From NCBI RefSeq assembly GCF_024129865.1, contig NZ_JAMYFE010000106.1, positions 1 through 41,757 of the forward strand: a DNA stretch of 41,757 nt, written 5' to 3'. Of the stretch, positions 34,110 to 41,757 are shown piece by piece. Both the position numbers and the translations under genes were made by a program. Every line of letters starts with the position of its first letter. The stretch's first letter is position 1. The stretch comes from Stieleria tagensis. GTDB taxonomy: Bacteria; Planctomycetota; Planctomycetia; Pirellulales; Pirellulaceae. Under the pieces are notes generated by a model. It saw only the letters and a program-made list of their open reading frames with translations, did not search any database and was not told the DNA's origin.

Positions 34110-35660
34110 TCAAGCATCTGCGGCTTTTTTGACCGCGTTTTCGATCCGCTCGATCACCCGCTGCTTGCCGAGAATCGCCAGTGTATCAAACACGCCGAAT
34201 CCAGCCGCGGTCCCGGTGACGGCCACCCGCACGGCGTGGATGATTTGTCCGATCTGGATTTCTGCCGATTCACAGTAGTCCTTCAACAGCTTTTCGGCCG
34301 CGGCAGCGTCAAACGATTCGGCCGCGCTGACGACATCGCGAAAACCTTGCAATAGTCCTATCGCATCATCTGGTTTGACGATCCGTTTTTGAAACGCCTT
34401 GGCCTCGTACTCGATCGGGTCTTGAAAACAGTAATCGAAATCGATGATGTCCCCGGCGACTTTCAATCGGTCACCGGCGGCGGCGACGACACTCGCCAGC
34501 ACGGGTTCATCAGCCGATTGGACCAATCCGGCACCAATGGCAAACGGGGCGACAGCGGCCAGGCGATCGGCGTCGGACAACCCGGCGAAGTGGTCGGATT
34601 GGAAGGCCAGCAGTTTCTGAGGATCGAACGATGCGGGTGATTTGGTCACGCGTTGGAGCGTGAACAACTCGATCATTTCGGGGACCGTGAATTTCTCCCG
34701 TGCTCCGTCCAGGGACCAGCCGAGCAACAGCAGGTAGTTCAGCAGCGCGTCGGCGCAGAAACCGATCTCCCGATAGAAATCAACGATGACGGGATTGAAC
34801 GTGTCTTCGGAAGTTTCGATCTGGCATCGCTGGGCTATGCGTTGGCCGTGGGCAAGCAGATCCGCGAACCCTTTGTTCTTCAGATACTTCGATAGCTTGC
34901 GTTTACTGAGTTTGGCTGTGCCACCGGGTTCGGCGACGTATGGCAAGTGCGCGTATTGCGGGCGTGGGTACCCTAACGATTCGAGGATAAAGATCTGCCG
35001 CGGCGTGTTCGGCAAATGCTCTTCGGCGCGGACCACGTGGGTGATCCCAAATGCATGGTCATCGATCACGCTGGCCAAGTGATACAGCGGGCTGCCATCG
35101 GTCCGCGCGATCACATGATCTTGCTCGGTTTCCCAAGCCACCGTGACGGTGCCACGCACCAGGTCTTCGATCACGCAATTGCCTTCGCGCGGCATCTTCA
35201 AACGGATCGTCGCCTGTCGCCCCTCAGCCTCCATCGCACTCGCGGCGGCATCATCGGCGGCCATCCAGCGTCGATCGTAAAAAAAGCGTTCGCCTCGTTT
35301 TTCAGCTGCCTCACGTTCGGCCTGCAATTCTTCCGGCCGCGCGTAGTCGCGGTAGGCATGCCCGCTGGCCAACAATTCGGCGACCGCGGCTTTGTGGATT
35401 TCGATCCGCTGGGATTGATAGTAGGGTCCGTGCGGACCGCCGACTTCGGGGCCTTCGTCCCAGTCCATCCCCAACCATTTGAAACCGTCCAAAATCGGTT
35501 GCAATGCCGCGTCGACATTCCGCCCGGCGTCGGTGTCGTCGATCCGCAAAATGAATTGGCCGCCAGATTGTTTGGCCAGCAACCAATTGAACAGGGCGGT
35601 GCGGACGCCACCGATATGCAGGTAGCCGGTGGGACTGGGGGCGAAACGGGTACGGATCAT
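34110..35660 (-). CDS. gltX: Glutamyl-tRNA synthetase
   Basis: Charges tRNA-Glu with glutamate. It has 516 residues, slightly longer than the typical 470-500. Motifs are [20 protein letters not shown] near the start (HIGG 15-18), [10 protein letters not shown], the editing-free acceptor region [20 protein letters not shown] and [10 protein letters not shown]. The KMSKS equivalent is KLSKR at 250-254. The C-terminal anticodon-binding helical domain is present. The ATG at 35660 is immediately before the conserved strand, as expected. With glnS nearby, this genome directly encodes both synthetases. Confidence 0.95.
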   Translation of the reverse strand: MIRTRFAPSPTGYLHIGGVRTALFNWLLAKQSGGQFILRIDDTDAGRNVDAALQPILDGFKWLGMDWDEGPEVGGPHGPYYQSQRIEIHKAAVAELLASGHAYRDYARPEELQAEREAAEKRGERFFYDRRWMAADDAAASAMEAEGRQATIRLKMPREGNCVIEDLVRGTVTVAWETEQDHVIARTDGSPLYHLASVIDDHAFGITHVVRAEEHLPNTPRQIFILESLGYPRPQYAHLPYVAEPGGTAKLSKRKLSKYLKNKGFADLLAHGQRIAQRCQIETSEDTFNPVIVDFYREIGFCADALLNYLLLLGWSLDGAREKFTVPEMIELFTLQRVTKSPASFDPQKLLAFQSDHFAGLSDADRLAAVAPFAIGAGLVQSADEPVLASVVAAAGDRLKVAGDIIDFDYCFQDPIEYEAKAFQKRIVKPDDAIGLLQGFRDVVSAAESFDAAAAEKLLKDYCESAEIQIGQIIHAVRVAVTGTAAGFGVFDTLAILGKQRVIERIENAVKKAADA

Positions 35661-35909
35661 GGCAGCGAAATCGGAGCGGTTCGAGGGGGAATCAACCGCG
35701 ACACAATATCAGCGCCACGCTGGATGACGAAGGGCGGCAACGGCCGGTGGTGCGTCAACGTTCGATACGTAGGGTACGACGCGTTGGTCGCGAGCTCACG
35801 GTTCCTCGTTATAGACAGTGCATAGCCCGAGGAAGCGGACGCCAACGTGCGTGCCGGCTGATTCGCACAGAATGTTTTCTGGCAGGTTAAATGTCGTGGA
35901 AAACCGGGG
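35661..35909. other. Spacer upstream of gltX
   Basis: No gene is supported. It should carry the gltX promoter, but no clear -35/-10 pair is visible. Bases 35849-35867 (GCGTGCCGGCTGATTCGCA) are a second copy of the short word at 32541. Confidence 0.4.
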
Positions 35910-37718
35910 CTAGGCCGCTTGGCCACTGCGTTTGAGTTGCTTTCGCATCCGTCGGCGTTCCGATTTGTTCATCGATTCCCAATCGATATCGTCAGGGTCA
36001 ATCTGGTCGGGATCGTCCGCTGAATCCCCGTTCGATTGTGACTGCGGAGTCGCTGGTCGCTGCGATCGTGACGCGGCACTTAACGGTCCGCCGCTCCGCG
36101 TCCCGCCGTTTTGGCGCACCGCAGCAGACGACGATTTGTCGGCCGAATCCTCCGCCGCATCGTCATCCTCCTGCGAATCGTCGACGGATTTTTTCCGCGA
36201 GAACAATCCGCCGAACCAGCCTTTCTTTTTGCTCCCTGATTCGTCGTCCGATGAATCGTCATTGACCGACGTTTCGTCCGCCTGATCGTCGGATTCCTGG
36301 GGGGCGGTTTCCGTCGGCTGTGGTTTTAGCCGCAGCGAGAAACGCCGTTTCTTTTTCGCCACCGGCTCCGCTGCCGACTCTGCTGCCGGCGGGTCGGTGG
36401 ACGATTCGTCTTCTGCATCGCTGGCATCCACGTCGGTCGGTGGCTTGGCAGCCCGCAGACCGAACCAGCGGCGGGAAGGTTTTTCAGGCGCGTCGTCTTG
36501 ATCGGGTTCCGGATCGGTAGCCGGCGGTCGACTCGAAACGGAACTTGACTGGGTGGATTCAGACGACTCGTCATCATCCGCTGGCAGTGGTTTGCTGCGG
36601 CGTGGCAGGAGCCGTGAAAACAATCCCGGCTTTTTGAGTTTCGGTTCGTCGTCGGCCACCGCATCGTCGATCTCTTCGTCTTCGTCGTCCTGCGGGGCAG
36701 CGCGTTTGGCCGCGGGTTGGGGGCGCGGTGCGGGAGGTTCGGGGCGCCGCGCTGGCGCAGACTCGGTCGCGGATTGATCCTCGGTTTGCGAATCCAAGGA
36801 CTGTGAATCAAATTCGTCTCGGCCGCGGTCTGCCGCCCACTGGGCAACGCGTTCGCGCATCGTCGGCCCATCACTGATGTTTCTAACTTGACGGTACAGC
36901 AGTCGCAAATAGATCGTGGCGGCGACCAATACCAGCGAAAATCCCATCATTGGTGCTGCGATCACAAGTGTCGATTCGAACATGCTGTCGATCGACAACA
37001 GACGCCAATGCGCCGCTTCGGAAAACCCTAAACAGGCGACTGCGGAAACCATCGCCAACAATGCCCCACGACATCGATAGACCTCCGCCACCAACCGCAT
37101 CGACAAGATGATGCCGCCGACGTCCAACACCAATCGCAACCAATTGGCGCCAGACAGCGCGGCGCGATCACCCAACGCCAGATCCATCCACGCGCCCAGC
37201 CAACTGACCAGATCAACGGTCCAGTGAACGCTGGCGATCAACATCACGATCAGCGACAATCGCCACAGTCGGTAGTGGCCGACATAGTCGTCGCGGCGAT
37301 GGCGGCGCAATTGATAGATCAGCAGCATCGCACCGGATGCCAACACCAACACCATCGACAACCACCAAGCCGCAAAACTGTCGGGTCGATCAATTCGCAG
37401 CGGTCGCGCCAGCGATTCGTTGTATGCCAGACGGGGCCAGGTCACGGCCAGGTGATGCAGCACGGCCATACCGGCCGGCGCGATCAATAACAGCGTGGCC
37501 ACAATCGTCATCGCCAAACGCGAGACGGGGACCAGGGAAAACCAGCGCCCGCGTAAGCGGCGATGCACGCGCGAACCATATTCCTTGGCCGGCTGACGCG
37601 CTTCCCGCAACTCCTCGGCCGCGCGACGGGTGGCCGGCGTCGACGGTGTCGGAGGGGCGGTGTGTGATTGGTACAACACACGGCGCCGGCGATCTGCGTT
37701 GCGGCGGATCTGAGGCAT
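35910..37718 (-). CDS. Multi-pass membrane protein with acidic tail and repeated basic-aromatic motifs
   Basis: A 602-residue protein of unknown family, start taken at ATG 37718 (MPQIRRNADRRRR); the frame continues to 37874. After a basic N-terminus, about six hydrophobic segments follow (for example LAMTIVATLLLIAPAGMAVL, WWLSMVLVLASGAMLLIYQL and LVIAAPMMGFSLVLVAATIY). The last 330 or so residues are disordered and Asp/Glu/Ser-rich, interrupted by four short basic-aromatic motifs: KKPGLFSRLLPRRSK, SRRWFGLRAAK, KKKRRFSLRLK and KKKGWFGGLFSRKK. The C-terminus is a basic helix (SERRRMRKQLKRSG). It could be a membrane anchor that recruits several copies of a partner; function unknown. Confidence 0.72.
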   Translation of the reverse strand: MPQIRRNADRRRRVLYQSHTAPPTPSTPATRRAAEELREARQPAKEYGSRVHRRLRGRWFSLVPVSRLAMTIVATLLLIAPAGMAVLHHLAVTWPRLAYNESLARPLRIDRPDSFAAWWLSMVLVLASGAMLLIYQLRRHRRDDYVGHYRLWRLSLIVMLIASVHWTVDLVSWLGAWMDLALGDRAALSGANWLRLVLDVGGIILSMRLVAEVYRCRGALLAMVSAVACLGFSEAAHWRLLSIDSMFESTLVIAAPMMGFSLVLVAATIYLRLLYRQVRNISDGPTMRERVAQWAADRGRDEFDSQSLDSQTEDQSATESAPARRPEPPAPRPQPAAKRAAPQDDEDEEIDDAVADDEPKLKKPGLFSRLLPRRSKPLPADDDESSESTQSSSVSSRPPATDPEPDQDDAPEKPSRRWFGLRAAKPPTDVDASDAEDESSTDPPAAESAAEPVAKKKRRFSLRLKPQPTETAPQESDDQADETSVNDDSSDDESGSKKKGWFGGLFSRKKSVDDSQEDDDAAEDSADKSSSAAVRQNGGTRSGGPLSAASRSQRPATPQSQSNGDSADDPDQIDPDDIDWESMNKSERRRMRKQLKRSGQAA

Positions 37719-38217
37719 TGGTGCAGGGAGGTGCGCGGAGTGGGGGAATGAAGTGGTTTCTCGAAGGTCCCGCTGGAACTCGCAATCGCTAGCAATTGCA
37801 AAGGCCGATCGAATCCAGGGGTGACGGTGCGCCGGCGACCGTACGAAAAGCGTGACGGTGAGGTCAACGGCCAAATCATGCTGCCGACGGGGGTTCCCGA
37901 CCGAGCTTCACAGAGCCCAGTGAGAGTCGCCGACCGACTGCGAACCCGGCGGCGGTGCCCAAGTGTCCCACTGGGGCGAGCCCGGCCAACGGGCGGTGAA
38001 TCGAGCGGAAAGATGTGATGAAGGTTCCGCGAAAGTCGAACGTTCCGACGGCGTGATGCGGCGATCGGTGCCCCATTGCTGCGTCGGCGTCGCCTAGAAT
38101 GTGGGCGTCAAAACGAGCCATCGTGACGCCATGCCGCTCACCACGCAATTGTTTCATCCCGATCGTGTCACCCTGCTAGCCAGACGGCTAGTCAACCAGT
38201 GCAAGGATTTCGCTGCG
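37719..38217. other. Divergent spacer before the HNH nuclease gene
   Basis: Mostly noncoding. Bases 37899-37920 (GACCGAGCTTCACAGAGCCCAG plus flank) recur at 39379-39400 with one change. The remainder shows no gene. The nuclease frame is open back to GTG 38101, so 38101-38217 could be coding if the longer start is used. Confidence 0.5.
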
Positions 38218-38823
38218 ATGAGTCAGAGTTTGCTTGATAGCCACGTCCTAATTTTGAACCGTTTTTACATGGCCATTCGTGTGGTCGACGTGCGGCGTAC
38301 GTTGACGCTGCTGTATCGGCAATGCGCCGAAGTGATCAGTCACGAAGCGGGCCAGTTCATCAGCTATGACTTTGAAAGCTGGTGTGAAATGAGCCAATTG
38401 AATTCGCTGGAGAAACAACCGGATGACGATTTCATTCAGGCCGTCGGATTCGAAATGCAGGTGCCACGAATCGCTCGGCTGACGCGTTTTGACCGGATGC
38501 CGATGCAAACGGTGCGTTTCAATCGCAAAAATTTGTTCGCCCGCGACGAGCACACCTGCCAGTATTGCGGCAAAGACTATCCGACCAACAAACTCAGCCT
38601 GGATCACGTCGTCCCACGCAGTCAGGGTGGACCGACGACCTGGGAGAACATTGTGGCCTGTTGCCTGCGATGCAATAGTCGCAAGGGTGGTCGCACGCCC
38701 AAGCAGGCCGGCATGAAATTGCGGACCCATCCGGCCAAACCGCGGTTCAACCCGCTGGTCACGCACTCGGTTCAGGATCCCCGCTACCACTGCTGGAAAA
38801 CGTTTCTGCCAGCGGCCGGGTGA
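38218..38823 (+). CDS. HNH endonuclease family protein
   Basis: A 201-residue nuclease-like protein from ATG 38218, which has AGGA upstream and begins MSQSLLDSHVLILNRFYMAI, the usual start of this bacterial family. The frame is open to GTG 38101 (240 residues), so the start is not settled. The C-terminal HNH domain is complete: zinc ligands CQYCG and CLRC, the DHVVPRSQGG histidine segment and WENIVACC, followed by NSRKGGRTPKQAG. Stand-alone HNH proteins of this type are common chromosomal genes of unknown physiological role. No restriction, phage or toxin gene is adjacent. Confidence 0.87.
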   Translation: MSQSLLDSHVLILNRFYMAIRVVDVRRTLTLLYRQCAEVISHEAGQFISYDFESWCEMSQLNSLEKQPDDDFIQAVGFEMQVPRIARLTRFDRMPMQTVRFNRKNLFARDEHTCQYCGKDYPTNKLSLDHVVPRSQGGPTTWENIVACCLRCNSRKGGRTPKQAGMKLRTHPAKPRFNPLVTHSVQDPRYHCWKTFLPAAG

Positions 38824-38845
38824 AATTGGCCGTTCGGTTTCAGAA

Positions 38846-38890
38846 TCAAAAAAGCAAAGCCTCGTCGGTTAATGGACCGACGAGGCTTTG
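38846..38890 (-). terminator. Terminator between HNH nuclease and ferredoxin genes
   Basis: A perfect 15-base inverted repeat: 38855-38869 pairs with 38876-38890 around a 6-base loop. On the minus strand the stem is followed by a T-run (complement of the A-run around 38848-38853), so it ends the ferredoxin transcript. On the plus strand only TGTTTG follows, so it may end the nuclease transcript less efficiently. Confidence 0.87.
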
Positions 38891-38922
38891 TGTTTGCGAT
38901 GCTGCGGGTTCACCACTGTGAA

Positions 38923-39201
38923 TCAATCATCCGCCAGCGGCTCTTTCTTTTCCGTGATCACTTCGCACTCTTCCGACTGCGTCGCATTGAGCTCGATATA
39001 GCTTTTCCACTCTTCCGGCAAATTGTCTTCGTGGAAGATTGCCTCGACCGGACATTCGGGCACACAGGCCTCGCAATCGATACATTCCTCGGGATGAATG
39101 TAAACCATCTGATCGCCTTCGTAGAAGCATTCTACGGGGCAGACGACAACGCAATCAGTGTATTTGCAACCCGAGCAGGGTTCGGCGACGATGTGAGCCA
39201 T
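38923..39201 (-). CDS. fdxA: 7Fe (3Fe-4S/4Fe-4S) ferredoxin
   Basis: A 92-residue electron carrier resembling Azotobacter-type FdI. The N-terminal motif [20 protein letters not shown] supplies C9, C17 and C21 with the CP that bridges the clusters. The second motif [18 protein letters not shown] gives the classic CxxCxxCxxxCP for the 4Fe-4S cluster. The C-terminal segment (WKSYIELNA...[12 protein letters not shown]) matches the family and is slightly shorter than Azotobacter FdI. The ATG at 39201 is used, with AAAGG upstream; a TTG two codons earlier is less likely. It is monocistronic. Gene symbol is given on family similarity; the redox partner is not evident. Confidence 0.9.
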   Translation of the reverse strand: MAHIVAEPCSGCKYTDCVVVCPVECFYEGDQMVYIHPEECIDCEACVPECPVEAIFHEDNLPEEWKSYIELNATQSEECEVITEKKEPLADD

Positions 39202-39541
39202 GTTCAAAAACCTTTCTGTAACGGGAACCTCTCAGCAATTAGCTCTCCGCACAATATATCGGCCGATCAAGTGATTGACTGCACCCCAAGGACCATCACA
39301 GGCCCGCAATTTCTGGGCAGAGGCCTGCCCCCGGGTGGAGCTGGCCTGCTGCGAGGCCGGTCCGATGGCCCCGCGGACGACCGGGCTTCACAGAGCCCAG
39401 CCACAGTCAATCTCGGTGGAGCTGGCCTGCTGCGAGGCCGGTCTGCCGACGGATTTACGCTGTCCTGACTGGCCAGCCTGGCGAACATCGGTCATTCTGC
39501 TAGTGCTCCCTGCATTTTAAAACCTCCAATTCACACCGCAC
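39202..39541. other. Spacer with short direct repeats
   Basis: Between the ferredoxin and methyltransferase genes. It holds two copies of a 29-base repeat and a copy of a word shared with 37899. No gene is seen; frames on either strand are repeat translations. Promoters for both flanking genes should lie here. Confidence 0.55.
39334..39443. repeat. 29-base direct repeat, two copies
   Basis: Bases 39334-39362 and 39415-39443 are identical (GGTGGAGCTGGCCTGCTGCG followed by AGGCCGGTC), 81 bases apart. The spacer contains CTTCACAGAGCCCAG, also present near 37906. It is not a CRISPR: only two units, and no cas gene. It belongs to the dispersed repeat families common in this type of genome. Confidence 0.8.
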
Positions 39542-40813
39542 GTGTCCCAACCCACCATCGGCCAGCTTCGCGTCAAACCGGGCCGCCAATTTCCGTTTCT
39601 GTCGCGTCACCCATGGGTTCACGCCCATGCGTTGCTCAGCGATTCCGGCAAAGATTCCGGTAAATCCAGCGACCGCAAGCAGCAACACACCCCCGGGCCA
39701 TTTAGCGATGGCAGCGAACTCCGCAGCGGTGATGTGGTCGATTTGGTCGACATGGATGGGAATTTTCTCGGCCGCGGCCTGGTGAACCCCCACAGCCGTT
39801 TGCGGGTGCGACTGTATGCCTATGACAGCAACATTCAGATCAACGAGCAATTGTGGACCGACCGCATCGACGCGGCGATCGCGCGGCGCGCATTGGCTGG
39901 CAAAGCCGACGCCGACCAAGCCGAACGGCTGATTTTCAGTGAAGCCGATTTATTGAGTGGGTTGATCGTCGATCGCTACGCCGATTGCCTGGGCGTGCAA
40001 TTCACCGCCGGGGCGCTGATGAAGTGGCGGCAGCCGATTCTGGAACACCTGGCCAAGGTCTGCGGCAGCCGTCAGATCGTGGTCCGTGTGGACGAGAAAA
40101 CCGCCAAATACGAAGGGCTGGAACCGGAAGCGGGGACCCTGGCGATCGAGGGGGCGCCGCTGACAGCGCCGGTCGAATATCGCCAAAACGGGCTGGATCT
40201 GTCGGTCGATTTGGTTGGTGGTCAAAAAACCGGCGGCTATCTGGATCAACGCCTCAACCACGCCACCGCGGCGGGCTACATGGCCGGACGGCGGGTGTTG
40301 GATGTCTGTTGTTACACCGGGGGATTTGGACTGGTCGCTGCCAAGCACGGCGCCGAAAGTGTGACCGGAGTCGATTCCAGCGCCGCGGCGATCGCCGCGG
40401 CACAGGCATCGGCCCAGCGGAACGGGGTGGCCGAGCGGATGTCGTTCATCCAAGACGACTGTTTCGACGCGCTCAAGCGGCTGGCCGATGATGCCGAAAA
40501 ATTTGATGCGGTAGTCCTGGACCCCCCGAGGTTCGCAGGCTCGCGCCATCAAGTTGATCAAGCGTTGCGAGCCTATCTACGGCTCAACAGTACAGCAATC
40601 GACTTGCTGCCGCCGGGCGGTATCTTAGTCACCTGCAGTTGCAGTGGACGGGTTTCACGGAGCGAGTTTTTGAACATGCTAGTCGATGCCGGACGACGGC
40701 GGCGGCGTGACATCATCGTCTTGGAAAATCGCGGCCCGGCACCGGATCACCCGCTGGCAGTCGGTTGTCCGGAAAGTGATTATTTGAAATGCGTGATTGC
40801 CCAAGTCGTTTAA
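39542..40813 (+). CDS. RlmI-like class I SAM-dependent rRNA methyltransferase
   Basis: Predicted RNA cytosine-C5 methyltransferase of the RlmI/RlmK-like family, 423 residues from GTG 39542. An N-terminal PUA-like domain (SRHPWVHAHALL, GDVVDLVDMDGNFLGRGLVN) is followed by the SAM fold. Motif I is VLDVCCYTGGFGLVAA, the acidic strand is VTGVDSS and motif IV is VVLDPPRFAGSRHQV. The late catalytic region is LVTCSCSGRVSRSEFL. The DPPRFA motif with the later CSCS cysteine fits 23S rRNA m5C enzymes. An unusual Ser/Lys-rich insert (DSGKDSGKSSDRKQQHTPGP) lies between the first strand and the rest of PUA. Target base is inferred from family only. Confidence 0.9.
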   Translation: MSQPTIGQLRVKPGRQFPFLSRHPWVHAHALLSDSGKDSGKSSDRKQQHTPGPFSDGSELRSGDVVDLVDMDGNFLGRGLVNPHSRLRVRLYAYDSNIQINEQLWTDRIDAAIARRALAGKADADQAERLIFSEADLLSGLIVDRYADCLGVQFTAGALMKWRQPILEHLAKVCGSRQIVVRVDEKTAKYEGLEPEAGTLAIEGAPLTAPVEYRQNGLDLSVDLVGGQKTGGYLDQRLNHATAAGYMAGRRVLDVCCYTGGFGLVAAKHGAESVTGVDSSAAAIAAAQASAQRNGVAERMSFIQDDCFDALKRLADDAEKFDAVVLDPPRFAGSRHQVDQALRAYLRLNSTAIDLLPPGGILVTCSCSGRVSRSEFLNMLVDAGRRRRRDIIVLENRGPAPDHPLAVGCPESDYLKCVIAQVV

Positions 40814-40903
40814 AAATCTGGCAGACGTCTCGCGTTTGACCAGATATAGTATTGCTGCAAGGCACCAGACCTTACTCGCTCCTTTTCATACCGGAGTCTG
40901 CCC

Positions 40904-41566
40904 ATGTCGGGTGTGACGTTGAAAGTTCTCCACGGCGCTGACCGCGGAAAAGTCTTCGCCGAATTGTCGCCACCGTTCACTGTTGGACGTGAAGAGGTGA
41001 ACGACATCCAGTTGAACGACGAGCGCGTCAGCCGATGCCATTTCAAAATCCAACGAGACAACGATCGGTTGGTGCTGACAGATCTAGACAGCACCAACGG
41101 TACCAAAGTCAACGGCGTCGAATATCCCCTGAAAATTTTGCGCAGCGGCGACCTGATCTCGGTCGGCCGCAGTTTGATGCTGGTCGGATCGGAAGAAGAA
41201 ATCGCGGCCCGACTGGCGGCCCTGGGAAGTGAAAACCCGACGATGTCTCGCGAGATGTCGTCCTCGGAAAGCTCGGTCGCGCTGGAACTGAGCCAAGAAA
41301 AATCACCGTTCCAAATGGACATCGCTTCGGTCCGCGAGATCCCGTCGATCCCCGACAACCTCAGCCCTGGCCAAAAAGCGCAGCTGTGTGAGATCTTGGA
41401 TTTTCTGCAGCACCGACTTTGCAAACTCGTCGAGACGGCCAAGATCGATGAAGCCAGTCAAAGTGTGACGCTGAAATTGAGTGCCTGGCAGCGCTTGCTA
41501 GGCGTGCAAGCAAGACTAGGCGAAATGCATCGCAAGATCGCCGACCCCGATTGGAACGGCGAATAA
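40904..41566 (+). CDS. Canonical FHA-domain protein
   Basis: A 220-residue phosphothreonine-binding protein. The FHA domain (residues about 5-95) has all contact residues: G28-R29, S43-R44-x-H46, and STNGTKVNG (63-71). After a Ser/Met/Glu-rich linker, a helical C-terminal part (about 145-215) follows, with LCEILDFLQHRLCKLVETAK. The ATG has GGAG about seven bases upstream. It is downstream of the methyltransferase with 90 bases between. No Ser/Thr kinase gene is in the window. The intact pocket contrasts with the altered FHA at 19710-21398. Confidence 0.9.
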   Translation: MSGVTLKVLHGADRGKVFAELSPPFTVGREEVNDIQLNDERVSRCHFKIQRDNDRLVLTDLDSTNGTKVNGVEYPLKILRSGDLISVGRSLMLVGSEEEIAARLAALGSENPTMSREMSSSESSVALELSQEKSPFQMDIASVREIPSIPDNLSPGQKAQLCEILDFLQHRLCKLVETAKIDEASQSVTLKLSAWQRLLGVQARLGEMHRKIADPDWNGE

Positions 41567-41654
41567 CACCCGCGCTGGACAGCGTGTTGATTGAATCCGT
41601 GTTGCGGCGGTAGGCGACCCTTGTCAAATCAACCGCCCGGTTGGCGAGAGATTC

Positions 41655-41757
41655 AACGCGTTAACGGGGTCCCTCGCTGACGCGTTTTGAAGCCAGCGCT
41701 TTTATCGCAACCCGACGCGTGAGCGAAGGATTTAGAGTGTTGACGGGATCCCTCGCT
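41655..41757. repeat. CCCGACGCGT hairpin repeat running off the window
   Basis: Contains CCCTCGCTGACGCGTTTTGAAG, then CAACCCGACGCGTGAGCG and GGATTTAGAGTGTTGACGGG, ending in ATCCCTCGCT at the last base. These are the same words as in 30259-30395. The last element should pair with a continuation beyond the window, so the hairpin is cut by the window edge. Confidence 0.7.

Noticed and set aside
35016-35825. 269-codon plus-strand frame
   Set aside because: Antisense to gltX, no recognisable motif.
39334-39443. Possible CRISPR array
   Set aside because: Only two repeat units, spacer made of another dispersed repeat, no cas genes.
38872-39468. 198-codon plus-strand frame
   Set aside because: Antisense to the ferredoxin gene and then repeat DNA.

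Overview
The window looks like a chromosome segment of a planctomycete close to Rhodopirellula and other Pirellulaceae. The evidence is a DUF1559 prepilin-like gene paired with a tiny lipoprotein gene, a giant exported protein with the planctomycete-type LEKRMVLAA leader, a PEP-CTERM protein, a CRTAC1-type TPR/FG-GAP lipoprotein, moderately high GC, and several families of short dispersed repeats between genes. No rRNA, tRNA, CRISPR array, insertion sequence or phage gene was recognised.

Layout. 1-518: repeat-rich leader. 519-9513: individually transcribed exported or surface functions (M49 dipeptidyl peptidase III, small lipoprotein plus DUF1559 protein, TPR/FG-GAP/ASPIC lipoprotein, glycerophosphodiesterase, PEP-CTERM protein). 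9552-15953: a roughly 2100-residue surface protein with lamin-tail, CotH-like and dockerin-like regions. 16015-28735: one minus-strand block of eleven tightly packed genes. 29012-37718: housekeeping and membrane genes on the minus strand (BioF-like synthase, GlnRS, dihaem cytochrome c lipoprotein, GluRS, membrane protein with an acidic tail), separated by repeat-bearing spacers. 38218-41566: HNH nuclease, 7Fe ferredoxin, RlmI-like rRNA methyltransferase and an FHA protein. The window ends inside a hairpin-forming repeat.

The most interesting region is 16015-28735. In transcription order it encodes a stand-alone receiver, a 62-residue protein, CheW, a receptor with a TM hairpin and no external sensor domain, a CheA-REC hybrid kinase, a REC-PATAN (DUF4388) response regulator, a degenerate FHA/coiled-coil protein, a Pro-rich coiled-coil protein, a SUMF1-fold protein lacking one catalytic cysteine, a zinc-ribbon TRAFAC-type GTPase and a GAP1-N2-like GTPase-associated protein. 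Start/stop overlaps and gaps of mostly under 100 bases suggest one operon. I infer a chemosensory phosphorelay wired to a GTPase/GAP1 module of the kind known from bacterial conflict systems. It is conceptually like the Myxococcus Frz-to-MglA pathway but has different parts. No cheR, cheB or flagellar genes lie nearby.

Start codons were chosen from ribosome-binding sites and gene overlaps where possible. All domain names rest on motif recognition by eye.
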